Notes: generated from the sequence alone by a model not told the origin. Positions 34,956 to 45,630 are shown, numbered from the stretch's first letter. The stretch: 64,000 bases of DNA from Xestospongia muta (GCA_963693285.1 OY848917.1:34979245-35043244); one strand, 5' to 3'. A program made the numbers and translations.

Positions 34956-35365
34956 TGGTCCTGAATAATCATGCGTACCATAATGTTGCCTATAACTGAA
35001 ATATCCTGCTTGAAGTACCCAAAATTTAGGCACCACTTCTGGATTGTAGTGTCCATCTCGCAACAACATATGCACTCAGCCACAGTAGGCATGACTACTA
35101 TACAATGCCACACTTACACCTACAAGTAAATATAATTGTATCTATAACAACGTGATATTTTGAAGTTAGCTCAGATAGCTCATGGTAGCCATCTTATTCA
35201 TTATTATAGGTGACTAACTATTCAGTATTTAATAATCTGTTATCATTCTGAGACTCATCGTCTGAAGATTCTGACTCACAGCCACTTTCCTCTGATTCAT
35301 ACTGATATGGAACAAGTATGTTCTTAGAGCTTTCCTACAGCTCAGATTCCACATATGAAAGAGGG
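34955..35365 (-). pseudogene. P2X7-like C-terminal domain fragment
   Basis: The minus strand starts with acidic ILVPYQYESEESGCESESSD and D-E-S-Q-N-D-N-R-L-L-N-T-E (about 35310-35220). After a break, two frames over 35095-34960 give MPTVAECICCCEMDTTIQKW and FWVLQAGYFSYRQHYG. A Pro-Tyr-x-(F/Y)-E-P/S acidic leader, an N-T-(D/E) turn, an M-P-T-x-x-E-x-x-C-C segment and a V-L-Q-x-x-Y-x-x-Y-R-x-x-Y-G segment occur in this order in the zinc-binding C-terminal domain first described in P2X7 receptors, which occurs in many stand-alone invertebrate proteins. There is no channel domain here. Frame changes suggest decay. Confidence 0.6.
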
Positions 35366-35539
35366 TCACTGCCTTCAAGCATATCGAAGGAAGAAGAAAA
35401 GTAGGAGAGGCTTAATGTAGTGGAATACTGACTAGAAGCTAGCTTTTAACAATGATAACAATTTTTAATTATTCAGTGAACAAAAGTCTTTCTGGTTCTT
35501 TAAATTATTTTAATTAAACAATTATTAACAAAGTGACTT

Positions 35540-35735
35540 GCTGCTGTTTAACAGTCATTCGAGTCTTAGTACAAATAAAAGCATGTCCAATCTTTGGTTT
35601 TGTAAATTGTTTAAAATAAACATTATTAATTAAGGTGACTGACCAAGGTCAGAGACTGACTGTTGCTGCTTAACAGCCATCCTAGACTTAGTACAAGTTG
35701 AGGTTTGTCCAGTCTTTGAGGATCCTTCCAGTTCT
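35540..35735 (-). repeat. Tandemly duplicated small exon
   Basis: Two related segments on the minus strand read SKTGQTSTCTKSRMAVKQQQ (about 35725-35665) and PKIGHAFICTKTRMTVKQQQ (about 35605-35545), each with flanking bases compatible with splicing. The C-T-K-x-R-M-x-V-K-Q-Q-Q core is shared. The family is unknown. The position upstream of the P2X7-like fragment may mean one gene. Confidence 0.4.
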
Positions 35736-36240
35736 GTAAGGTGACTCACCAGAAAATTATTAAAAAACATTAATAATTAAGGTAACTCATTGGTCATTAG
35801 TCATTTGACTTTTTATAGTTGAGCCTTGACCTCTTCTAATAATATAAATGTTTTATTCAATATAAATATTTTATTTGCTATTTTTCTTCTAATATTTTTC
35901 TGTTTTTAACACTAGTAACGATTGATCCACAGGTTTTATCATACAGTTCAGGTTTCAGCTAAATATGTTGTAACCTGGTTGAGGTAGATTTAACATGTAA
36001 CGACAAATGTATATCAAAATGTACAAAATGCAACAAACAACTGACTACTCAAAATGTGCTCACACTATATATACAAGTGCTAGTTCTAAAGATTTCTTGT
36101 CATTTGTCCTTCTGAAAGTTTTTTGTTTGACAAATGTATGTTCTATATGTAATATGAATTGCCATTTTAAAACATGCTATTTAATAATAAGAATAGTAAT
36201 GATATGAATGAGTTACAATAACTAGTTAAATTGTTTTTTC

Positions 36241-36404
36241 AGGTACACCTGGTGGAGGACGTGCTACTTCTGGAGCTACTGGAGGAAGAGGAGGAGGTGG
36301 AGTCCTGGATAATGATATTGCTGATATCCAGGTTGATGAGTCCCAGGTCGCTGATATTGATATTGACCATATTGATTACATGGTTGCCAGAACTCTGTGT
36401 TGTG
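36241..36404 (+). CDS. Gly-rich exon of an unknown plus-strand gene
   Basis: A long T/C-rich tract ending TTTTTTCAG precedes G-T-P-G-G-G-R-A-T-S, then a G-G-R-G-G-G-G run, VLDNDIADIQVDESQVADID and IDHIDYMVARTLCC, directly followed by the donor GTAAGT. Both splice sites are strong and the frame is open throughout. The acidic D-I-x-I-D repeats look like a low-complexity linker. No neighbouring exon was found, so the protein is unknown. Confidence 0.5.
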
Positions 36405-37179
36405 TAAGTCATAAATGAAATATCATAAGTACTTACTTTGCTGTCCTTTGGGTTGTTTCAGTAGTTTGCCTAACTCTATATAGACATAAACTTGATATTT
36501 GTTATGACACTCTTACTTTCATTGATGTCATCTAACTTTTTATTGATCTTCAATATAACATCCTCAACTCTTTCTTTTTGTACATTCCCCATTCTTTGTA
36601 TTTTTATTGTGGTCAATCTATCATTTTCATTCCTTTATATAGCATTCAGTCTTACACAGGCATCAACCTGCCGTAACCAAGGTCCACTTATGTCAGCAAA
36701 AAAAATTAAGCCAGACCAAGCTCCTTCTATGTATGTTATTTTTTACAAGGTGCATCCAAAAAAAACACCAAAACAAAAAAAGGCTTTACTTGATCACAAT
36801 CAACTACATAAACCTGATCAGACACATGCAATTCAACATCATTATATACATATGAAGCTCACTTTCACTGTTTGACAGGCACCATTTCTGGTATATTCCT
36901 CTTGATAAAGTTCATCATGCAAACCCATTTAATTATGCACACAATTGAAGCTCACTGTCTTAGATCGAGCCCCCCATACTAGGTGCCATACCAGAGTCTA
37001 TTTTTCCTTAGAATCTTTCACAATACTTGGAGTTCCTATAAAACACGAGTGAAGAAGTTGAAATAGTAATAACCAATTAAATGTATGTACTACCTAAACC
37101 CTAAAATTCAAATATAAGAGACATGACCACATTGTAAGCCAGGCCATGCTCTGGAGATGCATTTCTTTCTTTTCCTGTA

Positions 37180-37440
37180 TATGAGATGTATTATGCATGT
37201 GTATGAGATGCTTATCTTACCTGTGCATAAATGAAAATTTCACACATACCCAGTAACAGTCAGCAACCACCCACACTTTGATCCCCCACTTCTTAAGCTT
37301 CTAGGACATATATTGAATCCAGCTGAGCCTATCCTTGAACCTAATCATGCTCTCGTCAACTGCTATATTTTTTAAAATGTGTAGGGTGATTTAAAAGCTG
37401 TAACAAAAAGATTAAGTAGAAGGCAACGTAGTTGTTGCTA
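37180..37440 (-). mobile_element. piggyBac fragment (3b) in duplication copy 2
   Basis: Same piece as at 22095-22380, here more decayed: the S-W-I-Q-Y-M region and the V-D-E-S-M segment are recognisable at the DNA level, with added frame changes. The intron before it ends at a corresponding TTACAG. Confidence 0.75.
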
Positions 37441-37609
37441 CCTTGTTCTGGCATTTTAGTTGAATCGTTTGGAGGGAAGTACTTCATTAATAACTCGAAT
37501 CTTAAGACAATACCTCCTATTTGTGCCTGATCATTGCAATGCAAGTTTTTTAATTTTTATCTTTTACACCATGAGTCCTATAAAAGGAAAGGAAAAATTA
37601 AGAACTTTA

Positions 37610-38850
37610 TCTGGATACCCAGAGTTTATAACCATGAGTTAAGGCTCTAAATGCTCCTTCAGTCAGTTGGTGACCTACATGTCCAGCTAAATATGCATAC
37701 ACTACACCTGCATGAACATGGCAAAAGCACTTTGCAGTAACAAAAAAGGTTCTTTAACCTGATGTGACTGGAGGTATTGATGTTGAAAATGATAGGTAAG
37801 TATCTTCATTGACCAAAGACCATCCTGAAATCCTGTTGGCATTGCTGTAGGTATACCAGCATCTGTAAGTAACATGAAGTTTTTGTACATATAAGATACA
37901 ATCAACAACAGAGCAGCCATCTTGTTCAGCTTTGTACATTCTGTGAAAAAAGTACATGAAATTTTATATAAAAATCCCAACAAAACTGACTACACCCACC
38001 TTTCCACAAGACTCCTCTTATTCCAAGATGTTGGGGGGGCTTTATACCCCTGCACAGTAACCACCATCTCAGAGCAGCTGTTGTGTGTTTATCATATGGT
38101 TTTGAAATAACAACACTATCTATATCTTCAGGAGAGAGACTAACTTGTACAACAGTGCTTGTACTCATCGCAGAGCTCAAAGAAAACAAGTTGTAACTTC
38201 TTTAAGTAATGCATGTAATATTATAGTTTTACTCTAACTATGATATATAAAAATATATGGTATATTTTTACTTGGCGCAAGTTTGGAAAGAACACTTCCT
38301 GAGTTACATCAAGACTCTTTTTAAAAGCTGTGATGGTATTCTTTAGATTTTCATTTGTTGGTATATTGTGTGCTATAGGATGTATTGATTCCTATGTTGT
38401 TCGGCAAAACTTAGAATCCAACAGTAAAGAAATGCAGAGTTGCTATTCCCTAATTCCATTTAAAAGGTCTGGTAATCTGTTCATAGCACTTCCTCTATAC
38501 TTTGGAAGCCTTGGATCAAAGTCCTCTAACACTTCATTTTGTGTTCGGTTTGTTTTGCATAATTACCTTCTGTTAGAGGTAATGTGCTATGTTTCCTCTT
38601 TCTAGGAAGTTTCCATTGGTATAGAAGAGAGGTAATTGGTATAGCTTATGCTTCTTGGTTATCATAATCACTGCATACTGGAATTGTGGTATGAACTGTA
38701 AACATAGCAGGAGCAAGGCTACTTAAAGCACGAAGTATTGCTGACATGTGGGTACAGCTTGCAGACATCCTGAGGCAATAAAAAATAAATTACACATGTT
38801 GTGTGTATGTACATTCACATGTGGCTGTACAAATCTTAACAAGACCACTC
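37610..38850 (-). pseudogene. SWIM/YqaJ-type protein, rearranged, duplication copy 2
   Basis: Carries the same ordered pieces as copy 1: the SWIM-like end near 38750, the E-D-F-D-P-R segment near 38520, the SAP-like segment with KPYDKHTTAALRWWLLCRGI near 38090, the G-W-S-L-V-N segment near 37815 and the A-F-R-A-L-T-H-G-Y segment near 37640. In the SAP-like region this copy has three extra bases relative to copy 1, leaving the same broken frame. Confidence 0.6.
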
Positions 38851-39034
38851 TCACGGCTCAGTAGCATATATACATGATATACAACAGGCTTCATAGATGC
38901 TTTAGTTGTGGATCGAATGTGTCAGTATTCAGGGTTATTTACATTCACCTCAAGATCTTGTAATCTTCCGAACTGCCTCTACTGTGTCTTTAGAATGGTT
39001 ACTTATATAAACTGACCTATATGTAATAATCCAT

Positions 39035-39325
39035 TTGCATGTAAGACCTAAAGAATTTAATTATTGTAAATTGCCTATTACATCATATCTGGTTGCTGTA
39101 GTTCCTCCAGATAACTTAGTATTGCGAGTTATTAAGCCAAAGCAGTTTTCAACACCAGGCACCAGGTATGGCATAGAAAATGAAATGGTTGCTTTGGAAT
39201 GTGTTTTTTTGATCAATACCAACTACAGTTTTCTTGGTGCCTCACCTGGTGGTGTAGTGTATGATCCATCAGACACCCACAAACCATTTGGAGATAAAGT
39301 GCCCATATTCATTGAATTTAAGTGA
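39035..39325 (+). CDS. YqaJ-type viral-recombinase-fold nuclease, partial
   Basis: A 96-codon frame reads FSTPGTRYGIENEMVALECV, then FLGASPGGVVYDPSD and a final V-P-I-F-I-E-F-K. In YqaJ/lambda-exonuclease-fold proteins, x-T-x-A/G-x-x-Y-G-x-x-x-E is followed by L-G-A-S-P-D-G and then G-x-x-E-I-K. All three lie here in order at expected spacing, but the metal-binding Asp of S-P-D-G is Gly and the frame stops where E-I-K-C-P should follow. It points away from the SWIM pieces on the other strand, although in intact proteins they are on one chain. Confidence 0.7.
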   Translation: MHVRPKEFNYCKLPITSYLVAVVPPDNLVLRVIKPKQFSTPGTRYGIENEMVALECVFLINTNYSFLGASPGGVVYDPSDTHKPFGDKVPIFIEFK

Positions 39326-39479
39326 AGTTTAACAAGCATGAGAAAAAATTGATTTAATGGATTCAGTTTTTTTTGTCAATTTCGTAAATGATTGACAGTT
39401 GGTCCTAAAAAGTTAAAAAATGCCAAAAGAACACTGAGACTTATGAACCCTGTGTATATCTTTAAGTCAGAAATAGTTT

Positions 39480-40150
39480 TTCTTTATCTGATTCCCTTTC
39501 GGCTTCTTATTTTCTGGTTCCGGATATTCTACACGAGCTAATAGGGCAATTTCCTGTGACCTGTGATTAAGATGCAACAATGTAACAGTTTTTGTTTGTT
39601 GATGTGGCGTTGTCCAAAAAAGTACAAAGTTGTCTTAACCAAGTAGGAATCTGTCCTCTGTGACAAATGTAGTGTTGAAGTATTGATACAGTATGATCTG
39701 AGTTTTTGGGACCAATTTCTTCTTAAAATACTGCAACGTACTTGCTATCCTCACGATGGTCTACTATTCCGAAAAGATCATGCGAAACCTTGCGTAGGTA
39801 ATATGAAATGCCTGGTTGATCAGAATTAGCCCAATGGGGGATCAACTTAGTCATTTGGTAATCTGCACTTAAAACTAGTTCAAATGAATCTTGAAGTTGA
39901 TCAAGTCTTGCACTTGCATTTAAGTCATTAATAGCAGACCATTCTTTAGTACATTTTTTAACTGTAAAGCGATAATATTAGCTCAAGTGCTTTCTGAGCA
40001 ATATGTCAAGCCAAATTCTCAGTAGCTTCTTTCTGCAATCTTTTATGAGAAAGAAGTTCCACATCAGAAGAATTGCCAGCATTTCGTAGGCTTTGAAGAA
40101 TGGTTGCTTGACAGTTTTTTTCCTCATTCAGTTCCTTACATTTGTCGCAA
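39480..40150 (-). mobile_element. Transposase-like protein with D-N-x-x-S-T-N-K-N motif
   Basis: The minus strand reads CKELNEEKNCQATILQSLRN (about 40140), then SAINDLNASARLDQLQDSFE and MTKLIPHWANSDQPGISYYL (about 39930-39820), HDLFGIVDHREDSKYVAVF, H-T-V-S-I-L-Q-H-Y-I, and FLDNATSTNKN (about 39620-39590), with a frame change to LNHRSQEIALLARVEYPEPE. I recognise the L-F-G-I ... F-L-D-N-x-x-S-T-N-K-N layout from large uncharacterised invertebrate proteins, probably RNase-H-like transposases. Stops and frameshifts are present, and the part after the motif (G-H-T-K-F) is missing. Confidence 0.55.
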
Positions 40151-40599
40151 TAGTGAGTATGGGGTGGCCATCTCTACCGTAAATTAGATAGATGGTTCAA
40201 TGGAGTTTAGATGTTGATGGAAACTATCAACCAATGAGGGGTAGTAAGGCAACGCAGGTTTCATCTACATACCTCTTCCAGAAGATAGGGGGGTGTGAAA
40301 AGGTGTTTAGTTTCTTTGTTCCATATTTTCCATCACCATATCTGCTATGACCACCAAGACTGGGGAACACATAGCAGTTCCAAAGATCTGTTGGTAATAC
40401 TTACCTCAGAACAAAAAATAAGTGGTTTTGAGGCAGAACTCAAAAAGCTGTTTGATGTCATTGATGGATAGAGCAGTCCCATCCTCTGCTGAAATGAGTT
40501 TTAGATATGGTTTATCTAGCTCTAATCAGGTAAATACTTTAAATGAAACTTAAAAACATTTCTAATTATATAGAGAATTGAAGAATTTATTATAATAAA

Positions 40600-41127
40600 T
40601 TGCCAGGATTTGCAAATCAATGGCTGCTTTGATGATTCTTTGGAATACACACTGTGAGTTTATAATGCTAAATACTTAGCAATTACTCAAACAATTTTTG
40701 TTCAATTTGTAATGAGACATCATGTTACTGCTTTAGACCAATAATTGAGAAGGAAATAGATGTTCTTGTGAATGAGTGGAATCATCACTATATTAGAAAA
40801 TGCAAATATTGTGAAACTATAGGTGGAATTCCTGAAATACTTTATTTTTTACCAGAATGATATGATAAGTGTTATATGATTTAAGTCATAATAAATTTAA
40901 AACTTAAACTAAGAACCACAGACTATAAATGTATGCTCGATTATGCATTGTTACAGTATGTAAAAAATAATTATGGACACAAATCATCTTTAGTCTCAGA
41001 TGAATTTAGAGTCTATGCTGAGACGTTTGAACTTGATGAAAGCATTAGTACACCCACCACATCAAATGAAGCACTCCAGTTATTTTTGCAGTTATTACAA
41101 GACATTGAAATTATGAAAAAATAATTT
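40600..41127 (+). pseudogene. Integrase-core-like protein, C-terminal part
   Basis: Exon DLQINGCFDDSLEYTL ends at a donor (GTGAGT, 40652). The next exon after TGCTTTAG reads RPIIEKEIDVLVNEWNHHYI and R-K-C-K-Y, then G-G-I-P-E-I-L-Y-F-L-P-E and a stop. W-N-x-H-x-I-R followed by G-x-P-x-x-L-Y-F-x-P-E is the C-terminal edge of the DDE-type integrase core domain in a class of metazoan proteins. A further frame to 41124 (MLDYALLQYVKNNYGHKSSL) continues past the stop. The upstream catalytic part was not found. Confidence 0.6.
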
Positions 41128-41246
41128 TAAATTAATAAATGATATTAAATGCTGAATAGTACCGTGTAATGTCTCTTAATCCACATATGTTGCTAACAAA
41201 GTACTTTAGTTCTTAAAGCATGACAACTCTGGCATAAAGTCCAGAT

Positions 41247-41435
41247 TTAATTGGAACCCAAACTGGCTTCATCACATAATGGGCACTCAGGAATTGGATC
41301 TTGATAATAAACAATTTTATCATCTGGTAGTATGCAATATGTCTCCTCTAAAGGTGGATGAAACTCCTTTTGACAAGTGACACAATTTTTTATGACAGGC
41401 TTAGTGTATCCTTTTAAAATTATATCATCATTCAT
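41247..41435 (-). CDS. Small Cys-rich frame, unknown
   Basis: The 62-codon frame contains CVTCQKEFHPPLEETYC and, near its end, P-E-C-P-L-C, two C-x2-C pairs with a hydrophobic spacer as in small zinc ribbons. It starts with Met and shows no break, but has no supporting context. Confidence 0.3.
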   Translation of the reverse strand: MNDDIILKGYTKPVIKNCVTCQKEFHPPLEETYCILPDDKIVYYQDPIPECPLCDEASLGSN

Positions 41436-41645
41436 GTGTTACATTATATGTACATATAGTTATGGATTGCTTCTGTCTTGTCTTGATCTTCTTGAGCTGA
41501 TACATACAGGAGAATCAGTGATAGTGTTTTTTAGTATGTTGCTTTAAAAATATAAAATCTTAATAGAACCATTCAGTGTATACACCTCTGTCTAGTTCAA
41601 AACAAAATCATTCCTCCAAAATGGATCTAGTATGAAAAGTAAACA

Positions 41646-41779
41646 ATATATATATATATATATATTTAGATGGATGGATAGATATTATGTATATATGTAT
41701 ATATATATGTGTGTGTGTGTGTATGCGTATGAATATTTGTGTATATATATATGTATATATATATATATATGTATGTATG

Positions 41780-41841
<62 letters not shown>

Positions 41842-41862
41842 ATATATATGTGTGTGTGTGTG
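41646..41862. repeat. AT/TATG microsatellite tract
   Basis: Interrupted runs of TA with TATG, TGTG and TAGATGGATGGA words. Frames reading Tyr-Ile repeats on both strands over this tract are artefacts of the repeat. Confidence 0.95.
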
Positions 41863-42462
41863 ACCGTAGATGCAAAAAGAGCACCAAAGTCGGGATTTAC
41901 ACATTTTTAGTTATTGTATAGGCAGGAATGTGCATTGTCTTGGCTACTGAATGGCGTTTGTCCCATAAGATTCAGACATTGTGTTTTGTAGTTACGCTAC
42001 ATTAAAGTCAGTCAGAGATAGCGTTTTTGTAGAAAAAGGCATTTTTTAATTTTCCGTATATTCGTTTGTTTATGTGAAATCACATGACTTTACCGCAATA
42101 CCTCATGTGATGGTTTATACTAGAAGATACTAAAAAAAGCTCGTCTCTGTTGAAAGTTACCTACCTTAGGGCACGGAATGTACTGTTAAAAGTTGCAATA
42201 GTCATAAAAGAATATGAAGTTCACTGATTTTGTTCATGTGAAGAGTATGTTGGTGGCGCTTTTTACTAATTTTGTACAAAGTTGATTTTTATTTTGAAAA
42301 GTATACAGTAACTTCTCTATGTTTAGATATAAGGCTGTATATCTAGACAAGTAATTGATGATTTAGAGTATGACTTATGTGGAGGTAGTTGAAATCTCTT
42401 GCTATTCGGTGGTTCTTAAAAGAACCGTTTAAATAATAAATAGACAGAATGTAAGTGTTGAA

Positions 42463-43942
42463 TTAATCATCTTCTTGTTTGCATGAACGACGATTATGTC
42501 CAGCTCTGCCACTTCTTTTAGTAGGTGGAGCATCTAATAGAGGAGGAGATGGACTTCGAGATGGATAATGAGATGGTGGAATAGTACGAGAGGTTATTGG
42601 AACGGTTGCTGAAGTTGTTGATGCTTGAGGATGATTTGATGGTATAGGACATGTCAAATCCATAGATCTCTCAGTGCAAAATGGGCGAATTTTTTCGTAG
42701 AGATACAGTTGTCTCTCAGGAGACAACCCTCGTGGCTAAACTAATGGTGGAAGGTCAGAGATACTAGGTTGCCACAAAGGATTTACACGCATATCCAGTT
42801 TTGTCTCTTCACTGTCACTGTATAATTTGCAGATGACAACTCCTGGATGATCTGTTGAAAATTTAAATTGATGGAACCTTTTGATGTTTGGTATTTCCTT
42901 GAAGTTAGGAGAGAGATATGTCTGCCAGTCGTAAGTTGGTATGAGAACTTGGCCCTCTTGTGTACCAACTAATCTGGCATGGTTGATATAGCCAGATTTG
43001 TTAACAACATCCACAATATCACTGAGACATTCTACATGTCTTCTCCGATAACGCTGCTTTACTAAGCCAAAACATGAGTCAGGAGTGAACTTAGTGTGTC
43101 CAACCACCATGAATGACATAGTAATGGAACAACTTAAGCCAACCATGAATTTCCATTGAAGGTACTATTAAAATGATAGCAATAGTTAACATTCATTATC
43201 ATAATTATTTAAGACACACCTGAATAATGGTGTTGTACTAATTTTGTCCAACACAGTTATCACCATGTAATTGTTGAGTCATTTCTCCTAAACTGAGATT
43301 GGAGAAATAATCGTGTAGCAAGCTTGTGACAGTATCAGACCCTTTTCCTGTCTCAACAGCTTCATCTATGAGATAGTTAACCTATGTTTAAGAGTAAGAT
43401 TAATTTAGTAAGAAATTTTCAAATCTCTGATAATACCTGCCCAGATAACTCTTCAACCTGGAAGGAGTATTCCATTAGCCTCTGCATAGTTTTTAATGTA
43501 AGTCACAGTATGGATTAGCTTGTGGGTTGTAAAGCCATTGTGTGGTCTACGATTACAATTCCCATATGTCCTTGAGGTAAGTCCATCATTTTCATAGAAA
43601 AGGAAGGTGGTTCGGCATACTGGAATGCCATGATGGTAATAGGACATTCTTGTCTTTTTTCGAATAGAAGAGTTCTGATGGCTACTTTGAACTGTAGAAG
43701 AATGAGAGTTTGTACCCATTATTTTATCCTAAAAGGACAAGGTCCAGTGAAGTGTGATCCAAGTCTTGACATTGGCTACAGATGCTTTGTAAATGTTCTG
43801 CTGAAACGGCTTTGTTAAAGGGACCTCCGAAGTACAAGGTACATCCACATCTAGTTCCCAAAAAGTTCGCTACCTTATCTTCTTCCTCTCTGTCATATAT
43901 CATAGCTTCAGCAATCACCTCTTCCTCGTTTTCAGTTAACAA
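42463..43942 (-). mobile_element. DUF7869-type transposase-like gene, spliced, with frameshifts
   Basis: Minus-strand order: FLGTRCGCTLYFGGP and S-L-D-L-V-L-L-G (43942-43724); one-base shift; Y-H-H-G-I-P-V-C-R-T-T-F-L-F, RTYGNCNRRPHNGF and IKNYAEANGILLPG (43719-43453); intron; VNYLIDEAVETGKGSD, LLHDYFSNLSLGE and LHGDNCVGQN (about 43381-43220) with a stop before Y-N-T-I-I-Q; intron (43219-43167); YLQWKFMVGL, VVGHTKFTPDSCFGLVKQRY and IPTYDWQTYLSPNF, a stop, then LSPERQLYLYEKIRPFC and a tail with G-H-N-R-R-S-C. The D-N-C-x-G-Q-N and G-H-T-K-F-x-P-D motifs define a large invertebrate family which I believe is DUF7869-like, thought to be transposase-related. Only a few lesions separate this copy from an open frame. 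Confidence 0.75.
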
Positions 43943-44124
43943 GTTCTCTCCTTCATAAAAATGCTCTAAGGGTATGAATAATACTTTAAGTACATGATAG
44001 TTCTGTCAATGATGCTATCCCCTATAATAGCTCTAATCTGGGAATGGTTTTCACAATCATAATCATATTCATCCTCATCACCTATAAAATTATTCATAGT
44101 TTTTGTATTCATTTTTATGTATAT

Positions 44125-44128
<4 letters not shown>

Positions 44129-44159
<31 letters not shown>
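44129..44159. repeat. (TG)n microsatellite
   Basis: About fifteen uninterrupted TG units followed by TATTTGTATATATAG. Confidence 0.95.
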
Positions 44160-44161
<2 letters not shown>

Positions 44162-44337
44162 TTGTATATATAGACACACGAGGAAGGAAGATCAGGTGGT
44201 CTGTGCTTATAAACCTAACACTCAGATATATACCCATTGACTGTGTCTGCATGTAACCAAATTTTTATCCCTTGATTTATTGGTTTTAAGGGCATATATT
44301 GCTTTAGGGATGACCTCCTCTTATTAGGTTATCATAA

Positions 44338-44679
44338 TTATGGTGAAAAAAAATAAAGTGTGTCATACACACCAAAACTTATATATACAAAATCAGAAAA
44401 TATGATTAATTGAATGAAAAAAGATCTGTCCCTCAATTGACTATTAAAGAAAAGAAATTCCACCATTACCTCCAAGAATGAAAATAAATTATTGCCGTCT
44501 TTAGGATATCTAATGTTGAAAATGAAGTTAGATGAGAGCAGAGTAATTGTAACAGCTTCAGTGTCTACTTCTGTAACTATTATGCAGTCAATCACTAGAA
44601 AGAACTGATCCCCAAACATAATAAAGTAAGGTTTGGGCTGCAAGATATTTTTAAGAAAATGCTTTTGGGATTTTAACAA
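44338..44679 (-). CDS. Unknown fragment
   Basis: A 113-codon frame includes PYFIMFGDQFFLVIDCIIV, L-S-S-N-F-I-F-N-I-R-Y-P-K and LFSFLEVMVEFLFFN. I have seen a P-x-x-x-x-x-G-x-x-x-x-Q/F-x-V-I-D ... F-N-I-x-Y-P order in unnamed transposon-associated proteins, but cannot assign it. The DUF7869-type remnant starts 0.4 kb downstream on the same strand. Confidence 0.35.
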   Translation of the reverse strand: MLKSQKHFLKNILQPKPYFIMFGDQFFLVIDCIIVTEVDTEAVTITLLSSNFIFNIRYPKDGNNLFSFLEVMVEFLFFNSQLRDRSFFIQLIIFSDFVYISFGVYDTLYFFSP

Positions 44680-45029
44680 ATAGGTTTAGAGTTTTTATGA
44701 CTCCAATCTCTTTATCTCCTGAGAAAGTGAAAGTAATTACTCTAGCAAGTTGTGTTCTACACAGTTATCTTTGATCCCACAATATTGCTCAAAGTGTGTA
44801 CATGCCACCACACAGTATTGACATGGAGACACAGTGACACATGAAGTACAGTTGTATAAAACTAGTGGCACATAGTGTCATGTATTGTTTTAGCAGCTAA
44901 TTGATGTGCTTCTGTCTAAAATTATCTGTCTAGAACTAATATAAACTAAAATTATAAGAACCTAAAACAAAAAATGTACTAGATTAAAACACTACCACTC
45001 ACCTTCCATTACTGTGCTAGCCTCTTCTT

Positions 45030-45294
45030 CATCCTCATTCTCTTCAGATTGAAAATGCATTTGGAGACTTAAGGCTAGGTGACAATGTTTGATGAAAAGA
45101 TTGGAAGTAAAACCAGAAATGTTTCTATGATCATTATGGCATGTTGTGTCCTACATAATATATGTGAGATTCATGGAGAGGAAATTGATGATATGTGGCT
45201 AGAGGACAATGAGAATCACCCCTACCCTCAACCCAATAATGAAACTTCTTCAAATACAACACAAGAAAAATTTATAAAAACTTTCAAAAAATGA
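45030..45294 (+). mobile_element. PIF/Harbinger transposase C-terminus
   Basis: Reading I-E-N-A-F-G-D-L-R, then after a frame change DEKIGSKTRNVSMIIMACC and VLHNICEIHGEEIDDMWLED, gives the end of a DDE_Tnp_4-type transposase. The E in E-N-A-F-G is the third catalytic residue of the Harbinger family and A-C-C-V-L-H-N is its conserved terminal helix. The sequence upstream of 45030 is unrelated, so the first two catalytic Asp residues are missing. Confidence 0.85.
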
Positions 45295-45429
45295 TTGATG
45301 TTCCTTGAAAAAAGTGTAACTTAGAAAAAGTGGGGGTCTTGCTGGGGGATAACTTTGAGAACCATATGAAAATCATCTTCCCATTGGTAATACTGTTTCA
45401 GAACTAATTTCAAGTGATGGCTTAGTACC

Positions 45430-45630
45430 TGGTTTTACTCCAAGTATGGCATATAGTTCTTCAAAAAATTTGCAGCTTTTTCTTTCAGTAAAATTATTGT
45501 TATCTACAAGCTTCCTATATATTTTCTTCAGTTTTTATCTTCTCTCTGCATTGACTAATCTTTCTTTAAAAAGCTTTTTCGTGAAGCTTTGCACAAATCC
45601 TCCAGTAGACATCTTACCAATACTTTCCTC
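45430..45630 (-). mobile_element. Myb/SANT-like protein of a Harbinger-type element
   Basis: The minus strand reads MSTGGFVQSFTKKLFKERLV, N-A-E-R-R, a stop, then KLKKIYRKLVDNNNFTERKS and C-K-F-F-E-E-L-Y-A-I-L-G-V-K-P. L-K-x-x-Y-(R/K) followed by C-x-F-(F/Y)-E-E-L-x-x-I-L-G is the third-helix region of the Myb/SANT-like DNA-binding protein encoded by Harbinger elements. It is convergent with the transposase fragment at 45030-45294, the usual layout of the family. Confidence 0.65.

Larger units (their letters stand above)
36560..39201. repeat. Segmental duplication, copy 2
   Basis: Direct copy of 21477-24186. Differences include a shorter left third (deletion around 36790), an extra stretch around 37170-37200 with repeated GTATGAGATG, and lack of the MITE at the right end, where the YqaJ frame continues to 39325. 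Confidence 0.92.

Noticed and set aside
41608..41921. Several overlapping frames of 60-98 codons rich in Tyr and Ile
   Set aside because: They lie on an AT/TATG microsatellite and are open only because of the repeat.
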